From the NCBI GenBank assembly GCA_031732875.1, contig JAVMKL010000052.1, forward strand, positions 1 through 7,200: a stretch of DNA of 7,200 nt. Reading direction: 5' to 3'. Below, in pieces: positions 1 through 6,724 of this stretch. How positions within the stretch are numbered: the stretch's first letter is position 1; each line of letters starts with the position of its first letter. Both the position numbers and the translations under genes were made by a program. The notes beneath the pieces were generated by a model. It saw only the letters and a list, made by a program, of their open reading frames with translations. It made no database searches and was not told the origin of the DNA. Source of the DNA: JAVMKJ01 sp031732875. Its GTDB lineage: Bacteria > Pseudomonadota > Gammaproteobacteria > Competibacterales > Competibacteraceae.

Positions 1-2
1 AC

Positions 3-47
3 ATCTACGAAAGCAAGGGCCGCGAAGAGGGCCTAGCGACCTTAAAA
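3..47 (+). pseudogene. Possible fragment of another coding sequence, opposing the truncated hsdM end
   Basis: At the left edge the plus strand reads IYESKGREEGLATLK in one frame, and then runs into the antisense of hsdM. The peptide resembles the end of many HsdM proteins (an I-E-x-x-G-R-E then A-L-A-x-L pattern with a small gap). It also resembles the Gly/Glu-rich tail of Rpn-type nuclease or transposase proteins. The fragment is too short to decide, and chance is possible because this frame is also open through the hsdM antisense. Confidence 0.2.
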
Positions 48-1322
48 GGGCTGGTCGTAATACCAGATCGCCTTGGTCGGTTCGCCCTTGGTGAAAAACA
101 GCAGGTTGGTTTTCACCCCCGCGCCGGCCTGGGTGAAGACGCCGCCCGGCAGGCTGACCACGCACCACAGGTCGCAGTCGTCCAGCAGCTTGCGCTTGGT
201 TTTCACGAAAGCGTCTTCGTTGGTGCGGAACAGCAGCCCTTCATCCACCACCATGCCGCAGCGCCCGCCGGGTTTCAGGCTGCGGATGACGTGTTGCAGG
301 TAGAGCACCTGGGTGGAACTGGTCTTGTAGTCGAATTGGGTCTGGGCGTCCTTGCCCTCCTTGCCGCCGAAGGGCGGGTTGGTGAGCACCACGTCGAACT
401 GGTCCGGGGCGCCCGCGAACAGGCCGCCATAGCTTTCCTTGCCGGTCAGGGTGTTGCCGTGCCAGATGTGGGGATGGTCGATGCCGTGCAGCACCAGATT
501 GGCGAGCGCGATGGGGTAGATCAGGTTTTCCTTCTCGCGCCCGTAGAAGGTGCGCTCTTTCAGGATGGTGTATTGATCGCCGGTGGCCCCTTGCCGGTCG
601 ATGGCCGCCTTGATGTGCTCGTAGCTCTGGGCGAGAAAGCCGCCGGTGCCGCTGCCGGGATCGTAGACCGTCTCGCCGATTTTGGGGTCGATGGCCCGCA
701 CCATGGCGCGAATCACCTGGCGCGGGGTGAAGAACTGGCCGCCGTCGTTGTTCTTTTCGCCCATCTTCAGCAGCAGCCCCTCGTAGACTTGGGAGAGGCT
801 GAAAACGTGGGTCTTGTCGATGGCGTGGTGGCTGATCTGGTGTACCCGGTCGAGGATGTCGCGAAAATTGCGCTCGGTGTCCACCCGCGCCCGCTCGACG
901 CCGCTCATGATTTCGCTGATGACTTTCTGGCGCACGGTGGCATCGGTGCGCTTTTCCAGCCCTTTGAGGTAGGGAATCAGCCGCGCATTGGCGAAATTGA
1001 GGATCGCCGCGCCGGAGGAACTCTCCTCCATTTGCTTGCGCCTCGGGCTGTCGGGCGCGGCCCAGTCGCGCCAGCGGTAGGGCGCTTCGAGCGGCGGCAT
1101 GTAGGTCAGCCCCAGCGCCTCGGCTTCTTCCTGCGCTTCCTGCTCGATCTCGTCCAGCACGCGCAGAAACAGTATCCAGGTCAACTCCGGGACGTACTGC
1201 ACGGCGCTGGTGACGTTGCCCCGGCGCATGATGTCGCAGATGGATTTGACGGCATCGTTGACCGACTTTTGGCCGCTCAGGGGCTTACCGTTTGGGGTGG
1301 TCTTTTTCTTGCCGGGCGGCAT
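42..1322 (-). CDS. hsdM: Type I restriction-modification DNA methyltransferase subunit HsdM, probably C-terminally truncated
   Basis: This is the N6-adenine methyltransferase subunit, which with HsdS methylates the target site and supplies the core of the restriction complex. The 426-aa product has an HsdM-type helical N-terminal domain (about residues 18-165). It is followed by QFFTP (196-200), the SAM-binding motif DPGSGTGGF (221-229) and the catalytic motif NPPFG (315-319). The ATG follows the hsdS TAA with no gap, and an AGGA lies about 9 nt upstream. What is odd is the end: the frame stops at TAA 44-42 just after the conserved WYYD (420-423), and a second in-frame stop follows 6 nt later. 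Relatives I know continue for roughly 70 to over 100 residues with sequence and helices that contact HsdS and DNA. No frame in the remaining 41 nt restores that tail on this strand. The catalytic core is intact, but activity is doubtful. Confidence 0.93.
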   Translation of the reverse strand: MPPGKKKTTPNGKPLSGQKSVNDAVKSICDIMRRGNVTSAVQYVPELTWILFLRVLDEIEQEAQEEAEALGLTYMPPLEAPYRWRDWAAPDSPRRKQMEESSSGAAILNFANARLIPYLKGLEKRTDATVRQKVISEIMSGVERARVDTERNFRDILDRVHQISHHAIDKTHVFSLSQVYEGLLLKMGEKNNDGGQFFTPRQVIRAMVRAIDPKIGETVYDPGSGTGGFLAQSYEHIKAAIDRQGATGDQYTILKERTFYGREKENLIYPIALANLVLHGIDHPHIWHGNTLTGKESYGGLFAGAPDQFDVVLTNPPFGGKEGKDAQTQFDYKTSSTQVLYLQHVIRSLKPGGRCGMVVDEGLLFRTNEDAFVKTKRKLLDDCDLWCVVSLPGGVFTQAGAGVKTNLLFFTKGEPTKAIWYYDQPF

Positions 1323-1961
1323 TTAGAGCGATCCTGAGAAGGCTTGGCGGAGGAGTGAGGCGGGAAGATTGTTTATCTGCTTCAACTGTTCTTCGGCAGC
1401 TAACCGCGCCCGCTCCACGGCGGCCAACCGCTCGGTGAGGATAGCGGCGATGCGCTTTTGTTCGGGGAGTGGTGGGAGGGGGATTTCGAGTTCCTCCAAA
1501 AACGAAATTGGCACCCGTCGTTGGCCAACAGCACCGGTAAAATGCCGCTCCGCCTCGCGCAAAATTTCCGGGCGTCTCAAATACGAATGCAACCAATGAG
1601 CGTCTATTTTTGGTCCTGGACGGATGATATGAAACTCGGTCGTGCCGAAAGCAATGCCGTCGAGAAGACCATGCGCTATCGCGTGTTTACCGTTTTGCAT
1701 ACATGGCGTGATCTTGGAGAAGACCACATCCCCTTCCTGAAAGTAGGTATAGCCTTTCTTCACCACTGAGTAAGGCCGGGTGGCGCTTGTATCCATTTTG
1801 CCCATCACATCGTCCACAGCTTCCATTGGGACAAAGGTAGTGGGCATGGAATCAGAGCGATCTATTGCAGGTCTCCGAGGATTTAGTTCGCAAATCTCCT
1901 TTATATGAACCCACCGCCACCCCACCGGCAATTCTTGCAATTCCTTCATGTTTTCATCCAT
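1323..1961 (-). CDS. hsdS: Half-length Type I specificity subunit HsdS (one target-recognition domain)
   Basis: HsdS chooses the DNA sequence for both methylation and cleavage. This 212-aa product is about half the usual 400-450 aa. It begins like a target-recognition domain (LPVGWRW at residues 11-17, then ELNPRRP). It has a single TRD to about residue 155, then the conserved PLPPLPEQKRIAAIL region (161-175), a charged helix, and the natural family ending LLRQAFSGSL. It therefore looks like a natural half-subunit rather than a chopped gene. Half-S proteins known from other systems dimerise to rebuild the two-TRD architecture. I chose the ATG at 1961 because it overlaps the MBL stop as TAATG, which suggests translational coupling. 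A GTG at 1970 and an ATG at 1949 are alternatives. The TRD-coding part is about 43-50% GC, whereas the conserved-region part is about 67%. Confidence 0.9.
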   Translation of the reverse strand: MDENMKELQELPVGWRWVHIKEICELNPRRPAIDRSDSMPTTFVPMEAVDDVMGKMDTSATRPYSVVKKGYTYFQEGDVVFSKITPCMQNGKHAIAHGLLDGIAFGTTEFHIIRPGPKIDAHWLHSYLRRPEILREAERHFTGAVGQRRVPISFLEELEIPLPPLPEQKRIAAILTERLAAVERARLAAEEQLKQINNLPASLLRQAFSGSL

Positions 1962-3055
1962 TAAAAGCACAGTGGTTTAGCATCATTCAACAATTCAACT
2001 GCCCAAGTCGATTGATGACCTAGCTTAGATCGGCAACGGATATGGCCCATTGAATACTCGACTGGTGTAATTCTCTTAGTCATCGACTTGATACGATCCT
2101 GCACAACTTTTGGGCGTTTTAAAATTTTAGGTTGCTTTAACCTTGTGATATAGGCTTTATTTGAAAAACTACAAATCCGCTCTATGTCGGTTTGCCGTGG
2201 CAGTCGGCTTTTACTAAACGGAGTTAGCAACGCAACGGGTTGAGGTGATAAAAGTTTTTCCCATACCTCTAAACAATGACCAGTTTGCGAGCCATGATGA
2301 GGAATCTTGAACAAACTCGCCCGGCCATCAGTACAAGTAGAGTCAGTCAGAATAACGGACCAGCCCATATTTGGATTGGCGGTTTCTTCCAAATCCGATC
2401 CTAATAATATGCGCAGGCTGCCAATTTCAACCCACAGCACCACAGCCATATGGTTGGGGCCACGCACGAATAGACGCCGCCGTTCGTTGCCCTCTTGCAG
2501 CAAGGCGCCAAGTTCCCGTTTGGCTAATAAATTAGCGGCTTGCGAAGGAGAAAGCGCATAGACTTTGCAAGTGGTGCCATCACGCAAAGGCGTCGACCAT
2601 AAACACATATCCGCCAAAATAGACTTGGGGACAGGAATAGGCTTGCGACGCTGAAGAATATTTAATATTTTGGAAAGTTCCCCACAACCGCTTCCCGCTT
2701 CCGTAACCGGATATTGATAGGCATTGATAAGGGTCAGGAATTCCGTTGTAGTCATCGCCTCGGACAAGCAAAAGTTAGCCCGATCACAATGTTCGACGAT
2801 CCTCGCAAGTCCTCTGACATGATCATCATGCCAATGACTGGCGACAATCAGCCTGACCGCTTTAGCCGCATCTACCCCTAATTGATCAAGATAATCCAAC
2901 ACTGGCGGTCGTCCGCTCTTGCGGTCTATACAAGCATCCACAACGAGCCAGCGATTTTCTCCCAGATGCACCAGCACGCATTCACCATAGCCGGGACCAA
3001 ACAAGGAGACTTCTATTTCATTCCAAGCAGGAACGCTACTCAAGAATGATCCCAT
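1961..3055 (-). CDS. ComEC-like metallo-beta-lactamase fold hydrolase embedded in the hsd operon
   Basis: This is a 364-aa soluble MBL-fold protein. It shows the metal-binding HxHxDH signature as HWHDDH (H74, H76, D78, H79), preceded by VVDACID (38-44). NHMAVVL follows (201-207), then GSD (219-221) and PHHGS (252-256). This order matches the hydrolase domain of the DNA-uptake protein ComEC/Rec2 rather than true beta-lactamases. No membrane segments or signal peptide are visible, so it is probably cytoplasmic. The last 80 or so residues are rich in Lys and Arg (KQPKILKRPK at 307-316) and could contact nucleic acid. Its ATG overlaps the end of the upstream 181-aa gene by 16 nt, and its stop overlaps the hsdS ATG. 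Substrate is unknown. A nuclease or phosphodiesterase role is inferred from ComEC-like motifs, and MBL proteins are known partners in some multi-gene phage-defence systems such as AVAST type I. The fold is secure; the function is not. Confidence 0.9.
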   Translation of the reverse strand: MGSFLSSVPAWNEIEVSLFGPGYGECVLVHLGENRWLVVDACIDRKSGRPPVLDYLDQLGVDAAKAVRLIVASHWHDDHVRGLARIVEHCDRANFCLSEAMTTTEFLTLINAYQYPVTEAGSGCGELSKILNILQRRKPIPVPKSILADMCLWSTPLRDGTTCKVYALSPSQAANLLAKRELGALLQEGNERRRLFVRGPNHMAVVLWVEIGSLRILLGSDLEETANPNMGWSVILTDSTCTDGRASLFKIPHHGSQTGHCLEVWEKLLSPQPVALLTPFSKSRLPRQTDIERICSFSNKAYITRLKQPKILKRPKVVQDRIKSMTKRITPVEYSMGHIRCRSKLGHQSTWAVELLNDAKPLCF

Positions 3056-3585
3056 CCAAATAGCCGCCGGATTTCTTGAGCTTTTTTCCGAGCCAGATCA
3101 ATTTCCTGTCTAGAAAACCCAGGCAACCGGCGAAAACGAATCATACCAGTATTGAAACGTTGACCGCTATAATGATCTAAATAGCCTATACTCCAATAAA
3201 ATATTGCACCCGGTTTTAACAACGGACGGTCCTCCTCAGTAACCTCAGTAATGTAGATTTCTGCTTCCTCTTCTATCCCTTTATTTTTTAGATCAACTAA
3301 TCGCGCCGTAAAATTTTCTTCACTTACTTCTAAAACAAACCCCTCCCATTTTTGTAGAGCCGTGAACTTGCTCTGGGTTCTTACTGGTTTCAGACAGGGT
3401 ATAGTTACGCGCTTAGTGTTAGCGTTAGCATCCCAATAAACTGGCGGATTGGGAATGGCTTGTATTTCTTCATTCTGCTTGACTTGTTTTATCGAGGGAG
3501 TCAATTGCAATACTTGATCATGTCCAGTCAAATTGCATTCAACATTCTCTAATGCCAAATCTAATACTAATGTCGTCTGAATCAT
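3040..3585 (-). CDS. Conserved hypothetical protein (181 aa), partner gene of the MBL hydrolase
   Basis: I do not recognise a named family. The C-terminal half looks like a compact conserved domain. WEGFVLEV (80-87) starts a strand-rich stretch, NFTARLVDL follows (91-99), then an acidic segment EEEAEIYITEVTEEDR (105-120). The sequence PGAIFYWSIGY (125-135), RFRRLP (150-155) and a charged terminal helix (about 158-176) complete it. I recall similar short proteins in other bacteria, but cannot assign a function. The N-terminal 75 residues are less distinctive. There is no signal peptide or membrane segment. The start ATG overlaps the TGA of the upstream 216-aa gene as ATGA, and the 3' end overlaps the MBL start by 16 nt. 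It is therefore probably translated in step with both neighbours. The pattern of short strands suggests a small beta-barrel, which is only a guess. Confidence 0.82.
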   Translation of the reverse strand: MIQTTLVLDLALENVECNLTGHDQVLQLTPSIKQVKQNEEIQAIPNPPVYWDANANTKRVTIPCLKPVRTQSKFTALQKWEGFVLEVSEENFTARLVDLKNKGIEEEAEIYITEVTEEDRPLLKPGAIFYWSIGYLDHYSGQRFNTGMIRFRRLPGFSRQEIDLARKKAQEIRRLFGWDHS

Positions 3586-4232
3586 GGTGCAGTATCCACA
3601 AAATGCTTGACCAATTTTTCGGCTCTTTGCCTTGAATTAACCCAGTCAATATTCAAAATATCGACGATTGCCTTGCAATCCAATTCTCCTTTGACTTCAT
3701 AATGATCATTTACAGAAATATAGACTCCAATCGGTATCTTGGAAGATGGTTCAACTTTAACTTGAATACAACCTTTATACCTATCTTGGCGCTGCCCTTG
3801 AACAATTAAATTTCTCATGCCGGGTTTTTCTAGAACTGGAGTCCAGTATTTTTCCTTGGGAACCAAGTCATGTCCTAGCTTATTCCATTCATCTTCAGAA
3901 TGCATTTTGAAATGCTGTTGCGTATTAATTCCTAGCATCGTGATAGGCGTATAATTTAGAAGACTGAAAGCACTCACAACCAAGTCTCGTAAAATCTCAT
4001 AATAAGGCTCCTGTGTAGTCTCAACAACAAATTGCTCTTGAATGACTTGTAGCCGCATCCAATCCAAGCTAAATTTGGCAACCGCTGGAGTGATAAGCTC
4101 AATATTTGCGTCCTCGGCCTCTTTTTCCCGAATGATTTTCTGTGCCGCAAACCAAGCGGGATGAAAAATCTTTGGGTTAAAACTTCCCACGAGGACAATA
4201 CTCATCTCCTGGATTTCTGGTGTTTTGTACAT
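3582..4232 (-). CDS. Hypothetical protein (216 aa), first gene of the embedded cassette
   Basis: The protein is unrecognised with certainty. It begins MYKTPEIQEM and then VLVGSFNPKIFHPAWFA (13-29). A mixed helix and strand region includes PITMLGINTQQHF (96-108), and the protein ends in a helix (about 198-212) reading RAEKLVKHFVDTA. The general layout, with a short N-terminal strand, a GIN-type strand in the middle and a terminal helix ending in hydrophobic residues, faintly recalls the sporadic TIGR04255 family; I hold that loosely. It has no signal peptide or transmembrane segment. The start is 54 nt after the hsdR stop. GGTGAG sits a few bases before the ATG and could serve as a ribosome site; the internal ATG at 4202 has AGGAG directly abutting it and is less likely. 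A weak promoter-like pair (TTGAGA 4280-4275, TGTAGA 4256-4251, 18-nt spacer) precedes it. The gene is AT-rich compared with hsdR. Confidence 0.8.
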   Translation of the reverse strand: MYKTPEIQEMSIVLVGSFNPKIFHPAWFAAQKIIREKEAEDANIELITPAVAKFSLDWMRLQVIQEQFVVETTQEPYYEILRDLVVSAFSLLNYTPITMLGINTQQHFKMHSEDEWNKLGHDLVPKEKYWTPVLEKPGMRNLIVQGQRQDRYKGCIQVKVEPSSKIPIGVYISVNDHYEVKGELDCKAIVDILNIDWVNSRQRAEKLVKHFVDTAP

Positions 4233-4286
4233 ACTCTCACCGTATAGGTTTCTACAGCATGAAAATCTTCAATTTCTCAATCCCTT
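4233..4286 (-). other. 54-nt gap between hsdR and the embedded cassette
   Basis: This is the only non-coding gap inside the hsd cluster. It is AT-rich and holds a weak sigma-70-like pair, TTGAGA (4280-4275) and TGTAGA (4256-4251). The pair has an 18-nt spacer and a TG one base before the -10 element, and lies about 19 nt ahead of the first cassette ATG. The -10 matches consensus at only three of six positions. No terminator hairpin is visible, so read-through from hsdR is equally possible. If the promoter is real, the cassette, hsdS and hsdM could be expressed separately from hsdR. Confidence 0.25.
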
Positions 4287-6680
4287 TTACGCCGAAAACA
4301 TCCTGATTTTGGTCTCCCACAGCAACTCCGCCGGCTTGTTACCCCCAGCCATGAGCGCCTTGAGTCCGCCCGCCGCCATCACTTCGGGCGTCTTGAAAAT
4401 CATTTTGTTTTCCAGCCCGTCGGTGCCGCCTTTCTCGAACTGGCCGACGATGGCGCGGATGGCGGCGGCGGTCTGGGCCGGCAAGCCCTTGAGCCAGTCT
4501 TCGTGCTTGTAGGTGAAGGCCAGCACCCGATCCGTCCGGGTGCGCGGCGACAGGCCAAAACCGAGATCGGCCAGGACGTCGTAAAGATCGTAGTCGTTCA
4601 TCTCTTCCAGCACTTGCAGCACGCTGGGCGGATAACCCGCCCCGACCAGGCGATTCATCAGCTCGCGCCGGTCATCGGGCTGGGTCCAGCGCTGGCGGAA
4701 TTCGTCCAGCGTCGGCGCCTCGCGGATCAGTGCGGCGGCGAGGCGGTCCTTGTAGTCCTCCACCGGGATCGGTTTCGCTTGGCCGTTCTCCTGCACCACC
4801 ACGAAGCGCCCGGCGTCGGTCACCGTCACATCGAAGCCATCGACGATGACGGTGGCTTCGGGTTCGTAGGGCGGCGGGTCTTCCTGCACGCCGCGCGGCT
4901 TTGGCGGTTCGGTGATGAAATCCTCGCCGAAAAGATCGGTGGCCCCAGTGTAATCGTAGACGCGAAACATCAGCTTACCGCTGCCGGGATCGAGCCGGGT
5001 GCCGCGCCCGATCATCTGGTAGAAGCTGATGGGCGACTTCACGTACTTGAAAAACACGATGTTGCGCGCGACCGGCACATCCACGCCGGTGGTGAGCAGG
5101 TCCACGGTAGTGGCGATGAAGTGGTGCCGGGTGGCGGCGCGGAAATCGGGCAACTGGTCGTTGCCGCTGGAGGCCGCCGTGCATTTGAAAGCGTAACAGT
5201 CGAGCCGCTCCTTGCCATTGTTCTTGCACCACTCGGCATAAAGGTTGTTCAACGTGGCGGCCACATCGTCGGCGTGCCGGTCGCGGGCGCAGAACACGAT
5301 AGTCTTTTGCTCCGGCCCGCCGGTCTGACAAAGGTATGCGAACAGGTCTTCGCACATCTTCAACACCCGGTCGGGCAGCAAAAGGCGGTCTTCAAAGCTG
5401 GTCTTTTCGTAACGCTCCTTCAACGCCTCGCGGGTGACAGGCAGGCCGGTGATCGCGTCCCTGGGGTTGCGGGCCATGATGTCGTCGAGGCTCACGCCGG
5501 TGTTGTCCAGATTCACCCGCCCCTTCTGGATTTCGCAGACGGCCAAATAGCCGTCTTCCATCGCTCGCGCCATGTCGTACTCGTAGACCGGCTCGCCGAA
5601 GTATTTCCGGTTGTCGGCGCTGATCTGGGCGTCTTGTTCGGCCTCTTTGGTCTTCTTGCCGGTTTTCAGCGTGCGCGGGGTGGCGGTCAGGCCCACCTGA
5701 ACGGCGCGCGGGTTGCGGGTGAGCACCTGCGACCACTTGCCCCAAGCGGAGCGGTGGCACTCGTCGATCACCACATGGCTGAAATGGTCCTCGGGATAGT
5801 GTTCGGCGAGAAAGCTGGCGTCGCCGTCCGCGCTGTCCACCCCCAAGGTCTGATAGGTGGCGATGTGGACCTGGGCATTCCTGGCGTGGTTGGCACCGTC
5901 GCTGTCGCGCTTGACCTCGGCGGCATCGGAACCGAACACGTTCTGGAAGGCGCCGAGAGCTTGGGCGCGCAACTCGTCCCGGTCGCAGACGAACAGGGCA
6001 CGCTTGAGTTGCCCGGCGTCGGCGATGCGCTTGAGCAGGTTGACGGCGATGAAGGTCTTGCCCGCGCCGGTCGCCAGGGTGAGCAAAGCGCGGGGCGGTT
6101 CCCCGCTGCAGGCGCTGCGCGCGATTTTCTCCAGCACGGCGCGGATCGCGGCATCCTGGTAGTAGCGCCGCCCCCCTTCGCCGTTGGGGTAAGGCTCCAA
6201 CAGGGGCTTGGCCGCTTCGTCGCTCAGCGTGAAACCCATGTGTTGCTCGTAGCGCCGGCGCAACGATTCCGGCGATGGAAACTCGGCCATCGGTCGCGGG
6301 GCGCTCGTCAGGCCGGTGAAGCAGTCGTATTCGACGAATTGGTGACCGTTGGAGGAGAAGACAAAGGGCACGTTCAGCCGCTTGCTGTGCGCGTAGGCTT
6401 TGCCCTGATCGAGGCCATGGCCGGCCGGCAGGCTGGATTTTTTGGCCTCGATCAGAGCGATGGCGACCGGCTGCGCGTCGGCGGCGACCTTCAGACGAAG
6501 CGTGTAATCCACCTGCCCGCGCGAACGACGCCGCGCCTTGCCGCCGATGATCTCGATGCTGCCCGCCGTCTCCTCGCGCCGGATCATGTCCTCGGTCCAG
6601 CCGCGTTGGCGGATGGCCGGGTCGATGAGCTTGGCGCGAGTGTCGGCTTCGGAGAGATTCATTGCAATGAAGGGTGTCAT
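4287..6680 (-). CDS. hsdR: Type I restriction endonuclease subunit HsdR (EcoEI-like)
   Basis: This is the motor and nuclease subunit, which translocates DNA in an ATP-dependent way and cuts unmethylated DNA at a distance. The 797-aa product has an N-terminal PD-(D/E)XK nuclease domain with VDY (D58) and IEAKK (E78, K80). The SF2 translocase follows: Walker A ATGAGKT (203-209), DECH (306-309), LTATPR (331-336), TTGVDVP (530-536) and QMIGRGTRLDP (555-565). The C-terminal region resembles EcoEI R, and the length is normal for that group. All key residues seen are present, so it looks intact. The frame is open to 6818, but I chose the ATG at 6680 because GAGG lies 8 nt upstream and the longer version adds a low-complexity Gly/His/Arg-rich stretch unlike the family. 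It is GC-rich (80% at 6061-6120), in contrast to the genes that follow it. Confidence 0.97.
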   Translation of the reverse strand: MTPFIAMNLSEADTRAKLIDPAIRQRGWTEDMIRREETAGSIEIIGGKARRRSRGQVDYTLRLKVAADAQPVAIALIEAKKSSLPAGHGLDQGKAYAHSKRLNVPFVFSSNGHQFVEYDCFTGLTSAPRPMAEFPSPESLRRRYEQHMGFTLSDEAAKPLLEPYPNGEGGRRYYQDAAIRAVLEKIARSACSGEPPRALLTLATGAGKTFIAVNLLKRIADAGQLKRALFVCDRDELRAQALGAFQNVFGSDAAEVKRDSDGANHARNAQVHIATYQTLGVDSADGDASFLAEHYPEDHFSHVVIDECHRSAWGKWSQVLTRNPRAVQVGLTATPRTLKTGKKTKEAEQDAQISADNRKYFGEPVYEYDMARAMEDGYLAVCEIQKGRVNLDNTGVSLDDIMARNPRDAITGLPVTREALKERYEKTSFEDRLLLPDRVLKMCEDLFAYLCQTGGPEQKTIVFCARDRHADDVAATLNNLYAEWCKNNGKERLDCYAFKCTAASSGNDQLPDFRAATRHHFIATTVDLLTTGVDVPVARNIVFFKYVKSPISFYQMIGRGTRLDPGSGKLMFRVYDYTGATDLFGEDFITEPPKPRGVQEDPPPYEPEATVIVDGFDVTVTDAGRFVVVQENGQAKPIPVEDYKDRLAAALIREAPTLDEFRQRWTQPDDRRELMNRLVGAGYPPSVLQVLEEMNDYDLYDVLADLGFGLSPRTRTDRVLAFTYKHEDWLKGLPAQTAAAIRAIVGQFEKGGTDGLENKMIFKTPEVMAAGGLKALMAGGNKPAELLWETKIRMFSA

Positions 6681-6687
6681 GTAATGG

Positions 6688-6694
6688 CCCTCTT
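6688..6694 (-). promoter_or_regulatory. Ribosome binding site deciding the hsdR start
   Basis: On the minus strand AAGAGGG is followed by CCATTAC and the ATG at 6680, which is a good Shine-Dalgarno distance. No comparable site precedes the in-frame ATGs at 6707 or 6818. This supports the 797-aa HsdR. Confidence 0.6.
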
Positions 6695-6724
6695 GGCACC
6701 TCCCCATCAGAATTCGGCGGACGG

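Noticed and set aside
6..60. A frameshift at the C/T run near 45-50 that would restore the HsdM tail
   Set aside because: The shifted frame gives about 14 residues with no convincing match and then hits TAG, and the bases do not form a slippery heptamer in the right phase.
291..1337. A 348-codon open frame on the plus strand opposite hsdM
   Set aside because: This is the same GC-driven antisense effect. The minus strand has clear methyltransferase motifs, and the plus-strand peptide is low in complexity with no family signature.
1285..1596. A 103-codon minus-strand frame across the hsdS/hsdM junction
   Set aside because: It lies in the wrong frame inside two well-supported genes and has no recognisable sequence features.
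1961..3055. The MBL gene as an antibiotic-resistance beta-lactamase
   Set aside because: It lacks a signal peptide and its motif order (GSD, PHHGS) is ComEC-like rather than that of class B beta-lactamases.
1961..4232. The cassette as PrrC/RloC-type anticodon nuclease or a Fic/RhuM gene, as in other hsd loci
   Set aside because: None of the three proteins has a Walker A ATPase motif, a Fic HPFxxGNG motif or comparable length to PrrC/RloC.
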